A stretch of DNA of 62,547 nt, taken from contig JAAYCR010000096.1 of the NCBI GenBank assembly GCA_012729675.1, positions 1 through 62,547 on the forward strand, read 5' to 3'. Origin of the DNA: Phycisphaerae bacterium. Lineage in GTDB: Bacteria; Planctomycetota; Phycisphaerae; Sedimentisphaerales; Anaerohalosphaeraceae. Numbering within the stretch: position 1 is the first letter of the stretch; every line of letters starts with the position of its first letter. Positions 1 to 9,216 of this stretch are shown here, in pieces. The notes below the pieces were generated by a model, which made no database searches, had not been told where the DNA came from, and saw only the letters and a program-made list of their open reading frames with translations. The translations under genes and the position numbers were made by a program.

Positions 1-241
1 TTCTGATCCACCCGGCGTTTGACCTGTCGAGATGGATGGACCGGATGTCCATCCACAATCAAAAAGACTATCTGCTTGTTTGATGTGCCTTGAGCCAATT
101 GAAAATCGAGGTGCGTCCTACACCAAACATGCGACAGGCTTCGGCCTGAGGCAATTGTTCGTTGATAATCGCATGAACGACCCGATTTCGCAGCTCCTGC
201 TGCGCTTGCGGAGAAAGCTTTCTGCAAGCGTGTGTTTTCAT
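1..241 (-). pseudogene. IS630-type transposase remnant (internally deleted, runs off the window edge)
   Basis: On the minus strand an ATG at 239-241 opens a 57-codon frame that looks like the helix-turn-helix end of an IS630 transposase (QAEACRMFGVGRTSIFNW), stopped by TAG at 68-70. Directly after it, in another frame and reaching the window edge, the DNA reads VFLIVDGHPVHPSR, which matches the region around the second catalytic Asp of the IS630 DDE domain. The whole middle of the enzyme, including the first catalytic Asp, is missing, so this is a deletion derivative and not an active element. No terminal inverted repeats can be defined because one end lies outside the window. Confidence 0.75.
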
Positions 242-316
242 ACAGATTGATACGAAGCAAAATCATATATATTCAATAAATTATGCTCTGGTTAGTAAGT
301 GTGTTTAGTTTCACTT

Positions 317-342
317 AACAAGCTGAAGCTTGAACTGCAAAC
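317..342. repeat. 26-bp dispersed hairpin repeat, copy A
   Basis: The stretch starts AACAAGCTGAAGCTTGAAC and contains the self-complementary core CAAGCTGAAGCTTG. Near-identical copies lie at 9352-9377, 9710-9735 and 16114-16139. This copy sits just past the stop codon of polA and could act as a 3'-end hairpin for it. Confidence 0.75.
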
Positions 343-348
343 AGTTTT

Positions 349-3126
349 TCAGTCTTCCATCCACGTCGATCCGACGGCCACATCGACTTTTAACGGCGCC
401 GCAAGCTGCATCGCCTGGGTCATGTCGTCGGCGATCCAGGCACGATGCCGGTCGGCGTCGCGCTGGGGCAGTTCAAAGACCAATTCGTCGTGGATTTGCA
501 GAATCATTTTAACCGGCAGTTTTTCCCGGTCAATCCGCCGGTGGATGTTGACCATCGCCGCCTTGATCAGATCGGCCGCCGACCCCTGGATAACGGTGTT
601 GATCGCCATCCGCTCGGCCTGCGAGCGGATGTTGTGGTTGCGGCTGTCCAGCCCGGTAATCGGCCGCCGCCGCCCCAGGATCGTCTCGGCATAGCCCATC
701 TTTTGGGTTTTTCGGATGACGTCATCCATAAACGCCCGGATGGATTTGTACCGGGCGAAATAGGCGTCGATGAACTGTTTAGCCTCCTGCTGGCTGACGC
801 CGACACTGCGGGCCAGGCCGAACGCGCCCTGCCCGTAGATGATGCCGAAGTTGACGCCCTTGGCCTTGCCGCGCATCGCGGAGGTCACCTCGTCGAGGGA
901 AACGCCGTAGATTTGCGAGGCGACAAAGGTGTGGATGTCGCGGTCTTCGGTAAACGCCTTGAGCAAGGCCGCATCGCCGGAAAAATGCGCCAGCAGCCGC
1001 AGCTCGATTTGCGAGTAGTCGGCGCTGAGGATGCAGCCGTCTTTGTCGGCGGGGACGAACGCGGCGCGAATCTTTTTGCCCAGTTCGGTGCGAATGGGGA
1101 TGTTCTGCAGGTTCGGGTCCGACGAGCTGAGCCGCCCGGTGGCCGTGATGGTCTGGTTGAAGGAGGCGTGCACGCGGCCGGTGCGCGGGTTAATCAGCAG
1201 CGGCAGCTTGTCGATGTAGGTATTATTGAGTTTGACCAACTGGCGGTACTGCAAGAGCAGCGGGATGATGTCGTGCTGATCGGCCAACTGCTCAAGCACG
1301 CCGGCGTCGGTGCTGCGGCCGGTCTTGCCGGATTTGACGCTTTGCAGGCCGAGCCGGTCGAAGAGAATCTCAGCAAGCTGTTTGGTCGAGTCGATGTTGA
1401 ACGGTACGCCCGCCAGTGCGATGATCCTGTCGCTCAGGTCGTTGATGCTGTCGGAGATTTCGTTGCTCATCCGCCGCAGCAGGGCCGTATCCAGCGATAC
1501 GCCGTTGGCCTCCATCCGCGCCAGCACCTCGACCAGCGGCATCTCGACGGTCTCGAAGAGTTTTTTCAATGACGGCTGGGCGTTGAGCCGTCGGGACAGG
1601 TATTCGTAAAGCTGCCACGTCACGTCGGCGTCCTCGGCGGCGTAATCGCACGCGGCCTGTGTGTCAACCTGATCGAAGGTGCGCTGGGTTTTGCCCTTGC
1701 CGATGAGCGTGTCAATGGGAATGGGGTCATAGCCGAGAAAGTCCCGGCTCATCGCATTCATCGAGTGGCTGCCGCGATCCGGCGACAGGCAATAGGAGGC
1801 GACCATCGTGTCGAAGACCTTGCTTTCGGCGACGGCGACGGGCATCCGGGCGTTTTCCAGAATCAGCCAGTCGTATTTGAGGTTTTGCGCGATTTTATAG
1901 CGGCTTGCATCGGCCAGAATCGGTCCGACGGTCTTTCGCACGGCGTCAATATCCAGATGCGGCTGGCCCATCGGCGCCCGCACGGGAAGATAGAAGGCCT
2001 TGTGCGCCTGCCACGAGAAACTCAACCCCACCAAATCCGCCCGCATCGGGTCGATGTGCGTCGTCTCGGTATCAAAGGCAAACCGCTGCTGGGCTTTCAG
2101 TTCCTTGACAAATGCCTCCAGCTTTTGGGGCGTATCGACAAGCACATAGTCTTTGTGGGCCGGTCGTTCGGCGGGCGATGCGTGCGGCTCATCGAACAGG
2201 CTGCCCTGTCCTTTTGGCCCGGCGGACGCAGGCTTGGCCTTTGAAGGCGGCGGAGGCGATTCGGCCTTGAGTCCCATTTGCGTCAACAGACGAGTAAAGC
2301 CCAGTTCGCCGAACAGCTCGGCCAGTTTGTCGCGATCCGGCTCGGATACCGCAAACGCCGCCTCGTCAAATGCAATCGGCGCCTCGCAGTTGATCGTAAC
2401 CAACTCACGGCTCAACTCGGCCTTATCTCTGTTGGCGCGCAGGTTGTCGCCGCGCTTGCCCTTGATTTCGTCGGCGTGGGCATACAAATTCTCCAGCGAC
2501 CCGTATTGTTTGATCCACTCCATCGCGGTCTTGGGGCCGACATCCGGCACGCCGGGCACATTGTCGGCCGTATCGCCCTGAAGCGCCATCATATCGATGA
2601 TCTGCTCCGGCGAAAGACCAGTCTTTTCTTTCAGCGCCGCCGCATCCGTTATCGTGTCGCTTTTGAGGTCATAGGCCACGACGTGCGCGTTAAGCAGTTG
2701 GAGCATATCCTTGTCTTTGGAGCAGATATAGGCGTCAATCCCTTTTTCGGCGGCCGTTTTGGCCAGCGTACCGATCAGGTCATCCGCCTCCCAGCCATCG
2801 ACCCGCAGCATCGGGATACGCATCGCCGCCAGAATCTGCTCGATGCGGTCGATCTGGACGGGCATATCCTCCGGCATCGGCGGGCGGTGGGCTTTGTAGT
2901 CCGAATAGATTTTCGTGCGAAAACTCGGCGTCTTGGAATCCATCGTCACAACCAGCATGTCGGGCTTTTGACGTTCCAGAAGTCCCAGCAGCGCGGTCGT
3001 AAAGATAAACACCGCCTTGGTCGGCTCGCCCGTCGGTGCCGTCAGCGGTCGCATCGGCGCATAATAGGCCGAATAGATATGGGCATGGCCGTCGATGATG
3101 AATAATTTTGGGACGTTCTGGCTCAC
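349..3126 (-). CDS. polA: DNA polymerase I
   Basis: This is a full-length family A DNA polymerase (925 aa) that fills gaps and removes primers in the cytoplasm. The 5'-3' exonuclease domain covers about residues 1-290 (GWEADDLIGT, GVPDVGPKTA). A Pro/Ala-rich linker follows. The DEDD-type 3'-5' exonuclease domain begins near residue 325 and keeps D352 and E354 in FDTET, so proofreading is probably active. The polymerase domain shows motif A (DYSQIELRLLAHFSGD), motif B (KGVNFGIIYGQG) and motif C (QIHDELVFE). The start is GTG with no strong ribosome binding site. It lies downstream of dnaA on the same strand, about 170 bp away, and the two may be cotranscribed. A dispersed hairpin repeat follows the stop. 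Confidence 0.97.
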   Translation of the reverse strand: MSQNVPKLFIIDGHAHIYSAYYAPMRPLTAPTGEPTKAVFIFTTALLGLLERQKPDMLVVTMDSKTPSFRTKIYSDYKAHRPPMPEDMPVQIDRIEQILAAMRIPMLRVDGWEADDLIGTLAKTAAEKGIDAYICSKDKDMLQLLNAHVVAYDLKSDTITDAAALKEKTGLSPEQIIDMMALQGDTADNVPGVPDVGPKTAMEWIKQYGSLENLYAHADEIKGKRGDNLRANRDKAELSRELVTINCEAPIAFDEAAFAVSEPDRDKLAELFGELGFTRLLTQMGLKAESPPPPSKAKPASAGPKGQGSLFDEPHASPAERPAHKDYVLVDTPQKLEAFVKELKAQQRFAFDTETTHIDPMRADLVGLSFSWQAHKAFYLPVRAPMGQPHLDIDAVRKTVGPILADASRYKIAQNLKYDWLILENARMPVAVAESKVFDTMVASYCLSPDRGSHSMNAMSRDFLGYDPIPIDTLIGKGKTQRTFDQVDTQAACDYAAEDADVTWQLYEYLSRRLNAQPSLKKLFETVEMPLVEVLARMEANGVSLDTALLRRMSNEISDSINDLSDRIIALAGVPFNIDSTKQLAEILFDRLGLQSVKSGKTGRSTDAGVLEQLADQHDIIPLLLQYRQLVKLNNTYIDKLPLLINPRTGRVHASFNQTITATGRLSSSDPNLQNIPIRTELGKKIRAAFVPADKDGCILSADYSQIELRLLAHFSGDAALLKAFTEDRDIHTFVASQIYGVSLDEVTSAMRGKAKGVNFGIIYGQGAFGLARSVGVSQQEAKQFIDAYFARYKSIRAFMDDVIRKTQKMGYAETILGRRRPITGLDSRNHNIRSQAERMAINTVIQGSAADLIKAAMVNIHRRIDREKLPVKMILQIHDELVFELPQRDADRHRAWIADDMTQAMQLAAPLKVDVAVGSTWMED

Positions 3127-3143
3127 CTGTCGGCTTTCTAATT

Positions 3144-3287
3144 AAATTCTAAATTTCAAGCACTAAATTCTAAACAAATCCAAAAGATAGAAAAACAAAA
3201 TATCAAAACGCATATACCCTGTTTTTGAATTTTATTCTTCTAACAATCTGATCTTGTTTATGATTTAGTGCTTCGAATTTAAGATTT
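3144..3287. repeat. inverted pair of AT-rich repeats between dnaA and polA
   Basis: Arms 3144-3180 and 3251-3287 are imperfect inverted copies, each with GCACTAAAT at the centre; about 27 of 34 aligned positions match. They fill most of the polA-dnaA gap. Other intergenic gaps in this window contain inverted pairs of unrelated sequence. Confidence 0.6.
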
Positions 3288-3294
3288 CCAAATG

Positions 3295-4611
3295 TTATTT
3301 GTTATTCTGCATAATCCAGCCGGTCAGCTTGTCGATGCGGTCGCGGAAGTCGGCGTCTGCCTTGTACATCGTCTCGATCTTGGAGCAGGAATGAACCACG
3401 GTCGAGTGGTCGCGTCCGCCGAGATGGCCGCCGATCTCTTCCAGACTGTGCCGGGTCAGGCTGCGGGCCAGGTACATACAGATCTGCCGCGGTAGCGCGA
3501 TGCTCTGGCTGCGTTTTTTGCTTTGCAAGTCGGTAATACGCACATCAAACTGCTCGCTGACGGCGCGAACAATGTCAGTCATCGCGATACTGCGCACGGC
3601 GGCGGCCTCCTGTACGCCGAGGGCCTGCTTGGCCAGCTCCAGGTTAATCGGCTGGCCAGCGGCGCGAGCGGTGGCATAAATCACCGTCAGCGCCCCTTCC
3701 AACTCGCGAATATTGGTCTTGATCTGCTCGGCAATCAGTTCAGCCACATTGTCCGGCAGCGCCAAGCCGCGCAGGTTAGCCTTTTTCTTGATGATGGCGA
3801 TGCGCGTTTCGTAACTGGGCGCATCCAGCCTCGCCACCAGGCCCCACTTAAAGCGGCTGATGAGCCGATCCTCCAGTGCCGGCAAATCCTGCGGCGCGCA
3901 GTCGGCGGTCAGGACAATCTGCTTGCGATTGTTATACAGGGCGTTGAAGGTATGAAAAAATTCTTCCTGGCTCTGCTCGCGTTCGCGCAGAAACTGGATG
4001 TCGTCAATGATCAGAATATCGACGCTGCGGTATTGATTTTGAAACTCCGTCAGGCTGCCCTGTTCGATGGCGCTGATAAAGCCGTTGACGAATTCCTCAC
4101 AGCTCTGAAATCGAATGTTGACGTCCGGGGCCTGCTTGCGGGCGTCATGACAGACGGCGTGCAGCAAGTGCGTCTTGCCCAAGCCGACATTGCCGTATAA
4201 AAACAGGGGGTTGTAGATCATTCCGGGGTTCTGGCTGACGGCGATGCAGCTTGCGTGCGCCAGCCGATTGCACGGACCGACGACAAAACTGTCAAATGTA
4301 TAATCCGGATGCAGCCGCACCGTCGGCCGGGCGGCGGACGCATCGGGCATCGCCTCCTGCCGGCCGGTCACAACAAACTGCACCCCGACCAGATGACCGG
4401 TAATGCTTTGTGCGGCATGGGTAAACGTCGTGAGGCAGCAATCCTGCAAGTACTGCGCCCACGACGGTTCCTGACAGCCGACCTGCAGCAGCCCGCCGTC
4501 AAACGACACCGGCGTCAGCTCGTCAAACCATTTGCGGGTGTTGACTGGATCGACGGATTTGACCCGTTCCAGTATCCGATCCAGAATTTCGGTTGTGTCC
4601 TGAACGATCAC
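3295..4611 (-). CDS. dnaA: chromosomal replication initiator protein DnaA
   Basis: DnaA binds origin boxes and opens the duplex for replication initiation. The 438-aa protein has the domain I helices at the N-terminus, an AAA+ domain with Walker A (GNVGLGKTHLL) and Walker B (ILIIDDIQFL), and the C-terminal DnaA signature GRDHSTVVHSCSKIE in the DNA-binding domain. The start is GTG at 4609-4611, supported by AAGGA six bases upstream. polA follows on the same strand. yidC and mnmE lie within 15-18 kb, as they often do near bacterial origins. No convincing DnaA box cluster was found on either side, so the origin cannot be placed. Confidence 0.97.
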   Translation of the reverse strand: MIVQDTTEILDRILERVKSVDPVNTRKWFDELTPVSFDGGLLQVGCQEPSWAQYLQDCCLTTFTHAAQSITGHLVGVQFVVTGRQEAMPDASAARPTVRLHPDYTFDSFVVGPCNRLAHASCIAVSQNPGMIYNPLFLYGNVGLGKTHLLHAVCHDARKQAPDVNIRFQSCEEFVNGFISAIEQGSLTEFQNQYRSVDILIIDDIQFLREREQSQEEFFHTFNALYNNRKQIVLTADCAPQDLPALEDRLISRFKWGLVARLDAPSYETRIAIIKKKANLRGLALPDNVAELIAEQIKTNIRELEGALTVIYATARAAGQPINLELAKQALGVQEAAAVRSIAMTDIVRAVSEQFDVRITDLQSKKRSQSIALPRQICMYLARSLTRHSLEEIGGHLGGRDHSTVVHSCSKIETMYKADADFRDRIDKLTGWIMQNNK

Positions 4612-4959
4612 GTGTATCCTTGTTTATCTTCTGCGGCTCGAAAGCCGTAAATAGTGGACTTGGTGTCTCTGAAAACCGGCAAAACGGGAAACAAATCGCC
4701 CTGCGTCGGAAAGCGAAGATGGTCCCTCTCCGCCGGTCGAAAAGAAACTTTACCGGTTGCGGCGGTTATTGTCAAAGGAATTTGCATCATTGCCCGCTCA
4801 TTCGCCCAATTCTCACGAAATTGAAAAAAATAATAAAAATAATATCTTTCCTTGACTTTGTGTGTCCAAAGTCCGAAAATGAGATTGATTGATTACACAG
4901 AAATTCACTAAAAAAATGATCCGGCAAAAAGCAATTAAGCTATTGAAAGGAAAAGCGTT
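4612..4959. promoter_or_regulatory. dnaA / parvulin divergent intergenic region with a candidate plus-strand promoter
   Basis: This 348-bp gap separates divergent dnaA and the parvulin gene. An A+T tract near 4820-4850 (GAAATTGAAAAAAATAATAA) could be a DNA unwinding element, but no TTATCCACA-type boxes accompany it. A sigma70-like promoter candidate for the parvulin is TTGACT at 4852-4857, then a 17-bp spacer, then GAAAAT at 4875-4880. A GAAAGG ribosome binding site precedes the ATG at 4960. Nothing else was recognised. Confidence 0.4.
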
Positions 4960-6015
4960 ATGAGATTATTTGCAGCATTTATCAGTCTTTTTTTGGCTGT
5001 GGGGTATTGTGCGTCAGCGGCCGGCGAAACAGCGACCGCGGAAGTTATACGTACCGCCGATCCTGAGGCGGCCGTTGTCACCATCAACGGTACTGTAATC
5101 AAAGAAAAGGAAGTCGCCGCCGAGACCGCAAAGCAACTGGTGGTCCAGACACGGCAGATGCCTCCCGGCATGGAACTCAACGACTGGATTCGCAATCAGA
5201 TTCGTATCGCTGTCGTGGATATGCTGGTGGATAAGACCCTGATCGAAAAAAAGATGACCGCTCAAAAAATCACCATTACCGAAGAGCAGGTGATTGCGGA
5301 GATTGAGAACATCGCCAAACAGCAGAATCTCGCGGTGGAAGATATACCGGCGGAAATCGCCAAACTCGGCTTAACAATGGACGACCTGAAAGGTCAAATC
5401 AAGATGAAGGTTCAGATGGATACCCTCATCGAAAAAGAGATGAAAGACAAGGACGTTAAGGACGAAGAGGTCAAGGCGTTTTATGATGATAATCCGCAGT
5501 ACTTTGATCGTCCCGAACAGGTGCGTGCGGCGCATGTCCTGGTTCTGACGCAGAACAAGAGCGACGAGGAAAAGGCCGCGGCCAAGACGAAGATTGAGGA
5601 TATCTTGAAAAAGGCCAAGGCAGGCGAAGATTTTGCGGCGCTGGCAAAAGAACATTCCGAAGACCCCGGTTCAAAGGATAAGGGCGGCGAGTACACCTTT
5701 ACCCGCGGCGAGATGGTTCCGGAGTTTGAAGAGGCAGCCTTTAAGCTCAAAGACGGCGAAATCAGCGGGATTGTTGAGACAGATTATGGCTATCACGTCC
5801 TGAAGAAGTTGGAACATTTGAAAGCCGGGAAGGTTCCGTTTGACGAGGTCACAAAAAAAATTAAGGAATTTCTGACCCAACAGAAGCGCAGCACGTTCTG
5901 GGAAGGCTACAGCAAAAAAATGCACGACGAGGCCAAGATCGAATACTCCGAGGCCGAAAAGAAGCTTCGCGAAGAAGCTGCTCTGCCGATGATGCAGCAG
6001 ATGCCGCCGCAGTAA
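4960..6015 (+). CDS. secreted parvulin-type peptidyl-prolyl isomerase (SurA/PrsA-like)
   Basis: The 351-aa protein starts with a signal peptide (RLFAAFISLFLAVGYCASA), followed by a helical SurA-N-like chaperone region. A PpiC/parvulin domain follows at about residues 185-285, with family words such as RAAHVLVLT, DFAALAKEHSEDPGS, KGGEYTFTRGEMVPEFEEAAF and DYGYHVLK. It should fold exported or outer-membrane proteins in the periplasm. The C-terminus is a charged helix ending in PMMQQMPPQ. GAAAGG sits 11 bases before the ATG. A strong terminator follows directly, so it is probably a single-gene unit. The assignment to SurA versus PrsA is not resolved. Confidence 0.9.
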   Translation: MRLFAAFISLFLAVGYCASAAGETATAEVIRTADPEAAVVTINGTVIKEKEVAAETAKQLVVQTRQMPPGMELNDWIRNQIRIAVVDMLVDKTLIEKKMTAQKITITEEQVIAEIENIAKQQNLAVEDIPAEIAKLGLTMDDLKGQIKMKVQMDTLIEKEMKDKDVKDEEVKAFYDDNPQYFDRPEQVRAAHVLVLTQNKSDEEKAAAKTKIEDILKKAKAGEDFAALAKEHSEDPGSKDKGGEYTFTRGEMVPEFEEAAFKLKDGEISGIVETDYGYHVLKKLEHLKAGKVPFDEVTKKIKEFLTQQKRSTFWEGYSKKMHDEAKIEYSEAEKKLREEAALPMMQQMPPQ

Positions 6016-6043
6016 ACGGCTGTGCAGCAATGACGTATTTCAG

Positions 6044-6083
6044 AATCGCTGGACACAGGTAACGTGTGTCCGGCGATTTTTTT
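6044..6083 (+). terminator. Rho-independent terminator of the parvulin gene
   Basis: A 14-bp stem (6044-6057 with 6065-6078, one G-T pair) with a 7-nt loop is followed by a run of T. It overlaps the last bases of the convergent minus-strand gene ending at 6082. Confidence 0.85.
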
Positions 6084-6348
6084 ATGGATGGTCGAAGACC
6101 ATTTTTTTGACCTCGACGCCCTCGACGGCGTTGAGCCTCTCGGCCAGCGTGTCGGCATTTTGGGCGTCGTCGGTCATTTCGAGCAGCAGCAGACCGCTGG
6201 GCGAACAGAAGCCCTTGTCGGCCTCGTGCAGCCCCAGCCGGGTGCGGATACTGCAGCCGTACTCGGTCAACAGGTGCTGAACCACATCGACGTGGTGAAT
6301 ACGGTCGGTAATGTGAACACCCAGAATGATATGCGAGTTGAGAGGCAT
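6082..6348 (-). CDS. TM1266-like ACT-fold protein (iron-only hydrogenase regulator family)
   Basis: This 88-aa protein resembles the TM1266 family, small ferredoxin-like/ACT-fold proteins often encoded next to [FeFe]-hydrogenase genes. Family-like features are an N-terminal strand HIILGVHITDR, the HVDVVQHLLTEYGCSIRTRLGLHE segment (here given only as a motif), a central GLLLLEMTD strand and the final strand EGVEVKKMVF. The start was set at 6348 because AAGGAAA lies about ten bases upstream; a longer frame to 6393 has no such signal. No hydrogenase gene is present in this window, so the partner is unknown. Its function is inferred from the family only. Confidence 0.65.
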   Translation of the reverse strand: MPLNSHIILGVHITDRIHHVDVVQHLLTEYGCSIRTRLGLHEADKGFCSPSGLLLLEMTDDAQNADTLAERLNAVEGVEVKKMVFDHP

Positions 6349-6599
6349 CGTCGTTTCCTTTGCAAACAAGTGAACTCCGTCAATGTAACACACGAAATTA
6401 TTCGATTATTTTAGTCTTCATAAACTGTTTTTCAAGCCAAAAAACAATTGTCTGTCTTTCTTTAAAAAATACATAGACTTAGAGACCCTGTATGTACAAA
6501 ATAAGTCTTTCTCGAAAATTTCGATTTGCAGTTTTTTTGCATTGATTTTGAGGAAATCTGTTATAATGACCGTGACCATACACAACGGAGGGTTATGCT

Positions 6600-8891
6600 A
6601 TGTTGCCGAAATATCTCGTTCGGTCGATGTGGGTTGGATTTGCGGTCTGTGCCGTCAGTCTGGTTGTCTATGCCTGGGTTCCCCTTGTTGTTGCCAATGA
6701 TCCCCTTGTGCGAATGCCGGGCACACAGCCGGCGCAGGGCGTAACCATCGAAGCGCCGAACCGCTGTATGAATTGCCATGAAGGGTATGACCCGCTCATT
6801 GAGCCGGGGCACACGTGGAAAGGCGGGATGATGGCCCAAGCGGCGCGCGACCCGATCTTCTGGGCCTGCACGACCGTGGCGGCGCAGGATTCGGTCTGGG
6901 TGCTGGGCAATCCCAACGCGGCGGACTTGTGTCTGCGGTGTCATTTCCCCCAAGGCTGGATGGCCGGGCGCTCCGACCCGCCCAATGCCTCGCGGATGAC
7001 CGGAAGCGACTATGACGGGGTGCACTGCGACTTTTGCCACTCGATGTACGACCCGTTCTTTGAGGCCACCTACGCGGGCACACGCGAAGGCAGCGACTGG
7101 GTCGGCTACTGGGATGAGGCCACGCCGCTGTCGGCCAGCGAGGCGCTGAAAACCTCCAATGCCGACCGCACACAGGCGGCCGGCATCAAACTCTTCAGCG
7201 GAGCGGACTTCTACAGCAAAACTTTTCTGCCCCAATACGCAACCTACACCGAGAACGCATCCGGCCAGTATTTTGTCAGCGCCACCGGCGACAAACGCGC
7301 CAGCTTTGCCGATGCCAACGCCACACACAAAATGTTCTATAGCCGGTATCACAAATCCAAATACTTCTGTGCGACCTGTCATGACGTGTCCAATCCGGCA
7401 CTGGCCAACCTCGGTCTGTCCGGCCTGCCCGACCAGTCCGGCGGGACGGATTTAATCAGCGAACAGTATGCGGCGCACCGCTATTTCCATGTGGAACGCA
7501 CGTTCTCGGAGTTTATGCTCTCCGCCTACGGCCGGCAGGACGGCGCGGCGACCAATCCGGAGTTTGTACAACTGACCGGCATTGACTCCGTCGCCAAATG
7601 CCAGGATTGCCACATGTTCGACGCTGTCGGTCGCGGCTGCGACAAGAAAAATGTGCCCCTGCGTCCTGTCGAAAGCGCTGCGCATCCCAACTCTGGCCTG
7701 CCGGTTCACGATATGACCGGCGGCAATGCCTGGTTTACGCATATCATGGGCAGTCTCGATCCATCCGGGCCGATTTACGATCCGGTCAACGCGCAGATAC
7801 TGAACAAAACGACCGCCCAGATGACGCTTGATTTGAACGCGGGAATATCGCCGATAAATAACGGCGCAGCGCTGGCGGCCGCCGTCGAGCGCGCCAAAGA
7901 CCAGCTTCGCTTTGCAGCGACGATCAAAGACCTGCACTACGACCCGGCCACCGGCGAGTTGACGTTTAAAGTACAGAACAACACCGGCCATAAACTCATC
8001 AGCGGCTTTCCCGAGGGGCGACGAATGTTTTTGAGCATTACCGCATGGGTCAACGGTCGCCCGGCATGGCGCGTCAATCCGTATGATTACGCCGTCGGAA
8101 CGCTCAAGGGCCTGTCGCTGGAGTCCGCACCGGCCTCGCCGCCGCTGGGGGCGGGTGAGGTCTATGTCGATGAACTGGTCTATGAGGCCGCGATGAAAAG
8201 CGACCTGACCGGCGAGGACAAGACGTTTCATTTCGTGCTGGCCACCGGACGTTACAAAGACAACCGCATCCCGCCGAAGGGCTTTGACTTGGCCGCCTCG
8301 TATGAGCGCATCGCACAGCCGGTCTGGCACGGCGTGGACGCACCGGACTATTTCAGCGCCGATGAATACGCCGACGGGTATCATCAAGTCGCCCTCAACG
8401 CCCCGGCCAACGCCGAGTACATCACGGTCGAGCTGTACTATCAGGGCACCAGCCGCGAATACGTGGAGTTTTTGCGCGACCAGATCAACGGCACAGGCAA
8501 CACCCTCAGCAGCCCGACGCCCTCCGGCGAGGCGAATGCGTATATCATCCAGACCGATCCGTTCTTTCAGCAGTTGCGGGTGTGGGGCGATATCCTCTGG
8601 GACTTGTGGGTACACAACCACGGCATCAACGGCAGCGGCAAGGCCGTCGCCGGCATCGTGCCGTTTCAGATGACCTCGGCGGTGTGGGGAACCGCTCCGC
8701 AGTTGCCGCGTGCGGACTTGAGCGGCGACGGGGCGGTGGATATGGTGGACTTTGCCGCCTTTTCCGACGACTGGCTGCGCACCGGCTGCGTGGATCCCAC
8801 ATGGTGCGACGGCTCGGACTTTACCCGCAGCGGCACGGTCGAACTGTCGGACCTGCTGATCCTGGCCGACGAATGGCTCCGCGGCAAATAA
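6600..8891 (+). CDS. secreted pentaheme c-type cytochrome with EF-hand/dockerin-like tail
   Basis: The 763-aa exported protein has an N-terminal hydrophobic signal or anchor and five CxxCH heme sites at residues 56-60, 111-115, 143-147, 257-261 and 334-338. A large beta-rich middle region follows (about 390-690; it includes KVQNNTGHKLISGFPEGRR, seen in other multiheme cytochromes). The C-terminus carries two calcium-loop-like repeats, DLSGDGAVDMVDFAAFSDDW and DFTRSGTVELSDLLILADEW. It should carry electrons outside the cytoplasm; the partner is unknown. The start is fixed by GGAGG eight bases upstream of the ATG at 6600, preferred over an out-of-frame ATG at 6595. A TATAAT lies near 6561. Such tails are common on exported planctomycete proteins. 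Confidence 0.85.
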   Translation: MLPKYLVRSMWVGFAVCAVSLVVYAWVPLVVANDPLVRMPGTQPAQGVTIEAPNRCMNCHEGYDPLIEPGHTWKGGMMAQAARDPIFWACTTVAAQDSVWVLGNPNAADLCLRCHFPQGWMAGRSDPPNASRMTGSDYDGVHCDFCHSMYDPFFEATYAGTREGSDWVGYWDEATPLSASEALKTSNADRTQAAGIKLFSGADFYSKTFLPQYATYTENASGQYFVSATGDKRASFADANATHKMFYSRYHKSKYFCATCHDVSNPALANLGLSGLPDQSGGTDLISEQYAAHRYFHVERTFSEFMLSAYGRQDGAATNPEFVQLTGIDSVAKCQDCHMFDAVGRGCDKKNVPLRPVESAAHPNSGLPVHDMTGGNAWFTHIMGSLDPSGPIYDPVNAQILNKTTAQMTLDLNAGISPINNGAALAAAVERAKDQLRFAATIKDLHYDPATGELTFKVQNNTGHKLISGFPEGRRMFLSITAWVNGRPAWRVNPYDYAVGTLKGLSLESAPASPPLGAGEVYVDELVYEAAMKSDLTGEDKTFHFVLATGRYKDNRIPPKGFDLAASYERIAQPVWHGVDAPDYFSADEYADGYHQVALNAPANAEYITVELYYQGTSREYVEFLRDQINGTGNTLSSPTPSGEANAYIIQTDPFFQQLRVWGDILWDLWVHNHGINGSGKAVAGIVPFQMTSAVWGTAPQLPRADLSGDGAVDMVDFAAFSDDWLRTGCVDPTWCDGSDFTRSGTVELSDLLILADEWLRGK

Positions 8892-9061
8892 TTGCACCCT
8901 GCCCCTAACGGATGTGCGTGAGAGCAGATTAACCAAGACAATTGAAGGAACTATAAAGGGCGAAAGATTCTTGACACTACCAAAGCCGTACATTTACGGC
9001 GGGTGGCCTCGGTGAGATTGGATAATAATCAATCGTCAATCGTCAATAGTCAATTGTGTGT

Positions 9062-9085
9062 GGCACCTTCAAGCGCAGCTTGTGG
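9062..9085. repeat. 24-bp repeat also found inside mnmE
   Basis: The 24-bp unit begins GGCACCTTCAAGCGCAGC. It matches 21758-21781 inside the mnmE reading frame at 23 of 24 positions. The core CAAGCgcAGCTTG is nearly self-complementary. Confidence 0.8.
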
Positions 9086-9216
9086 GTGCGGGGGACTGCA
9101 ATTGATAATTGCTTATTGATTATTGAGTATTGTTCTGGTGAGACTGACGGACACGGGAGAAATTTAAAATTGCCGATTTCAGATTTCCTATTGGGGGTGG
9201 AATTTTTTGTTTTAAA

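Noticed and set aside
445-1572. Long frame antisense to polA (375 codons); similar long antisense frames at 7452-8993, 9668-10870, 34108-35511, 48587-50077, 53647-54891 and 55629-56825
   Set aside because: Each lies fully opposite a well-supported gene, has Arg/His/Gln-rich composition expected from reading GC-rich codons backwards, and shows no family motif.
4612-4959. Possible replication origin next to dnaA
   Set aside because: An AT-rich tract is present, but no cluster of TTATCCACA-like boxes could be found by eye here or at 3127-3294. A GC-skew plot of the full chromosome would decide.
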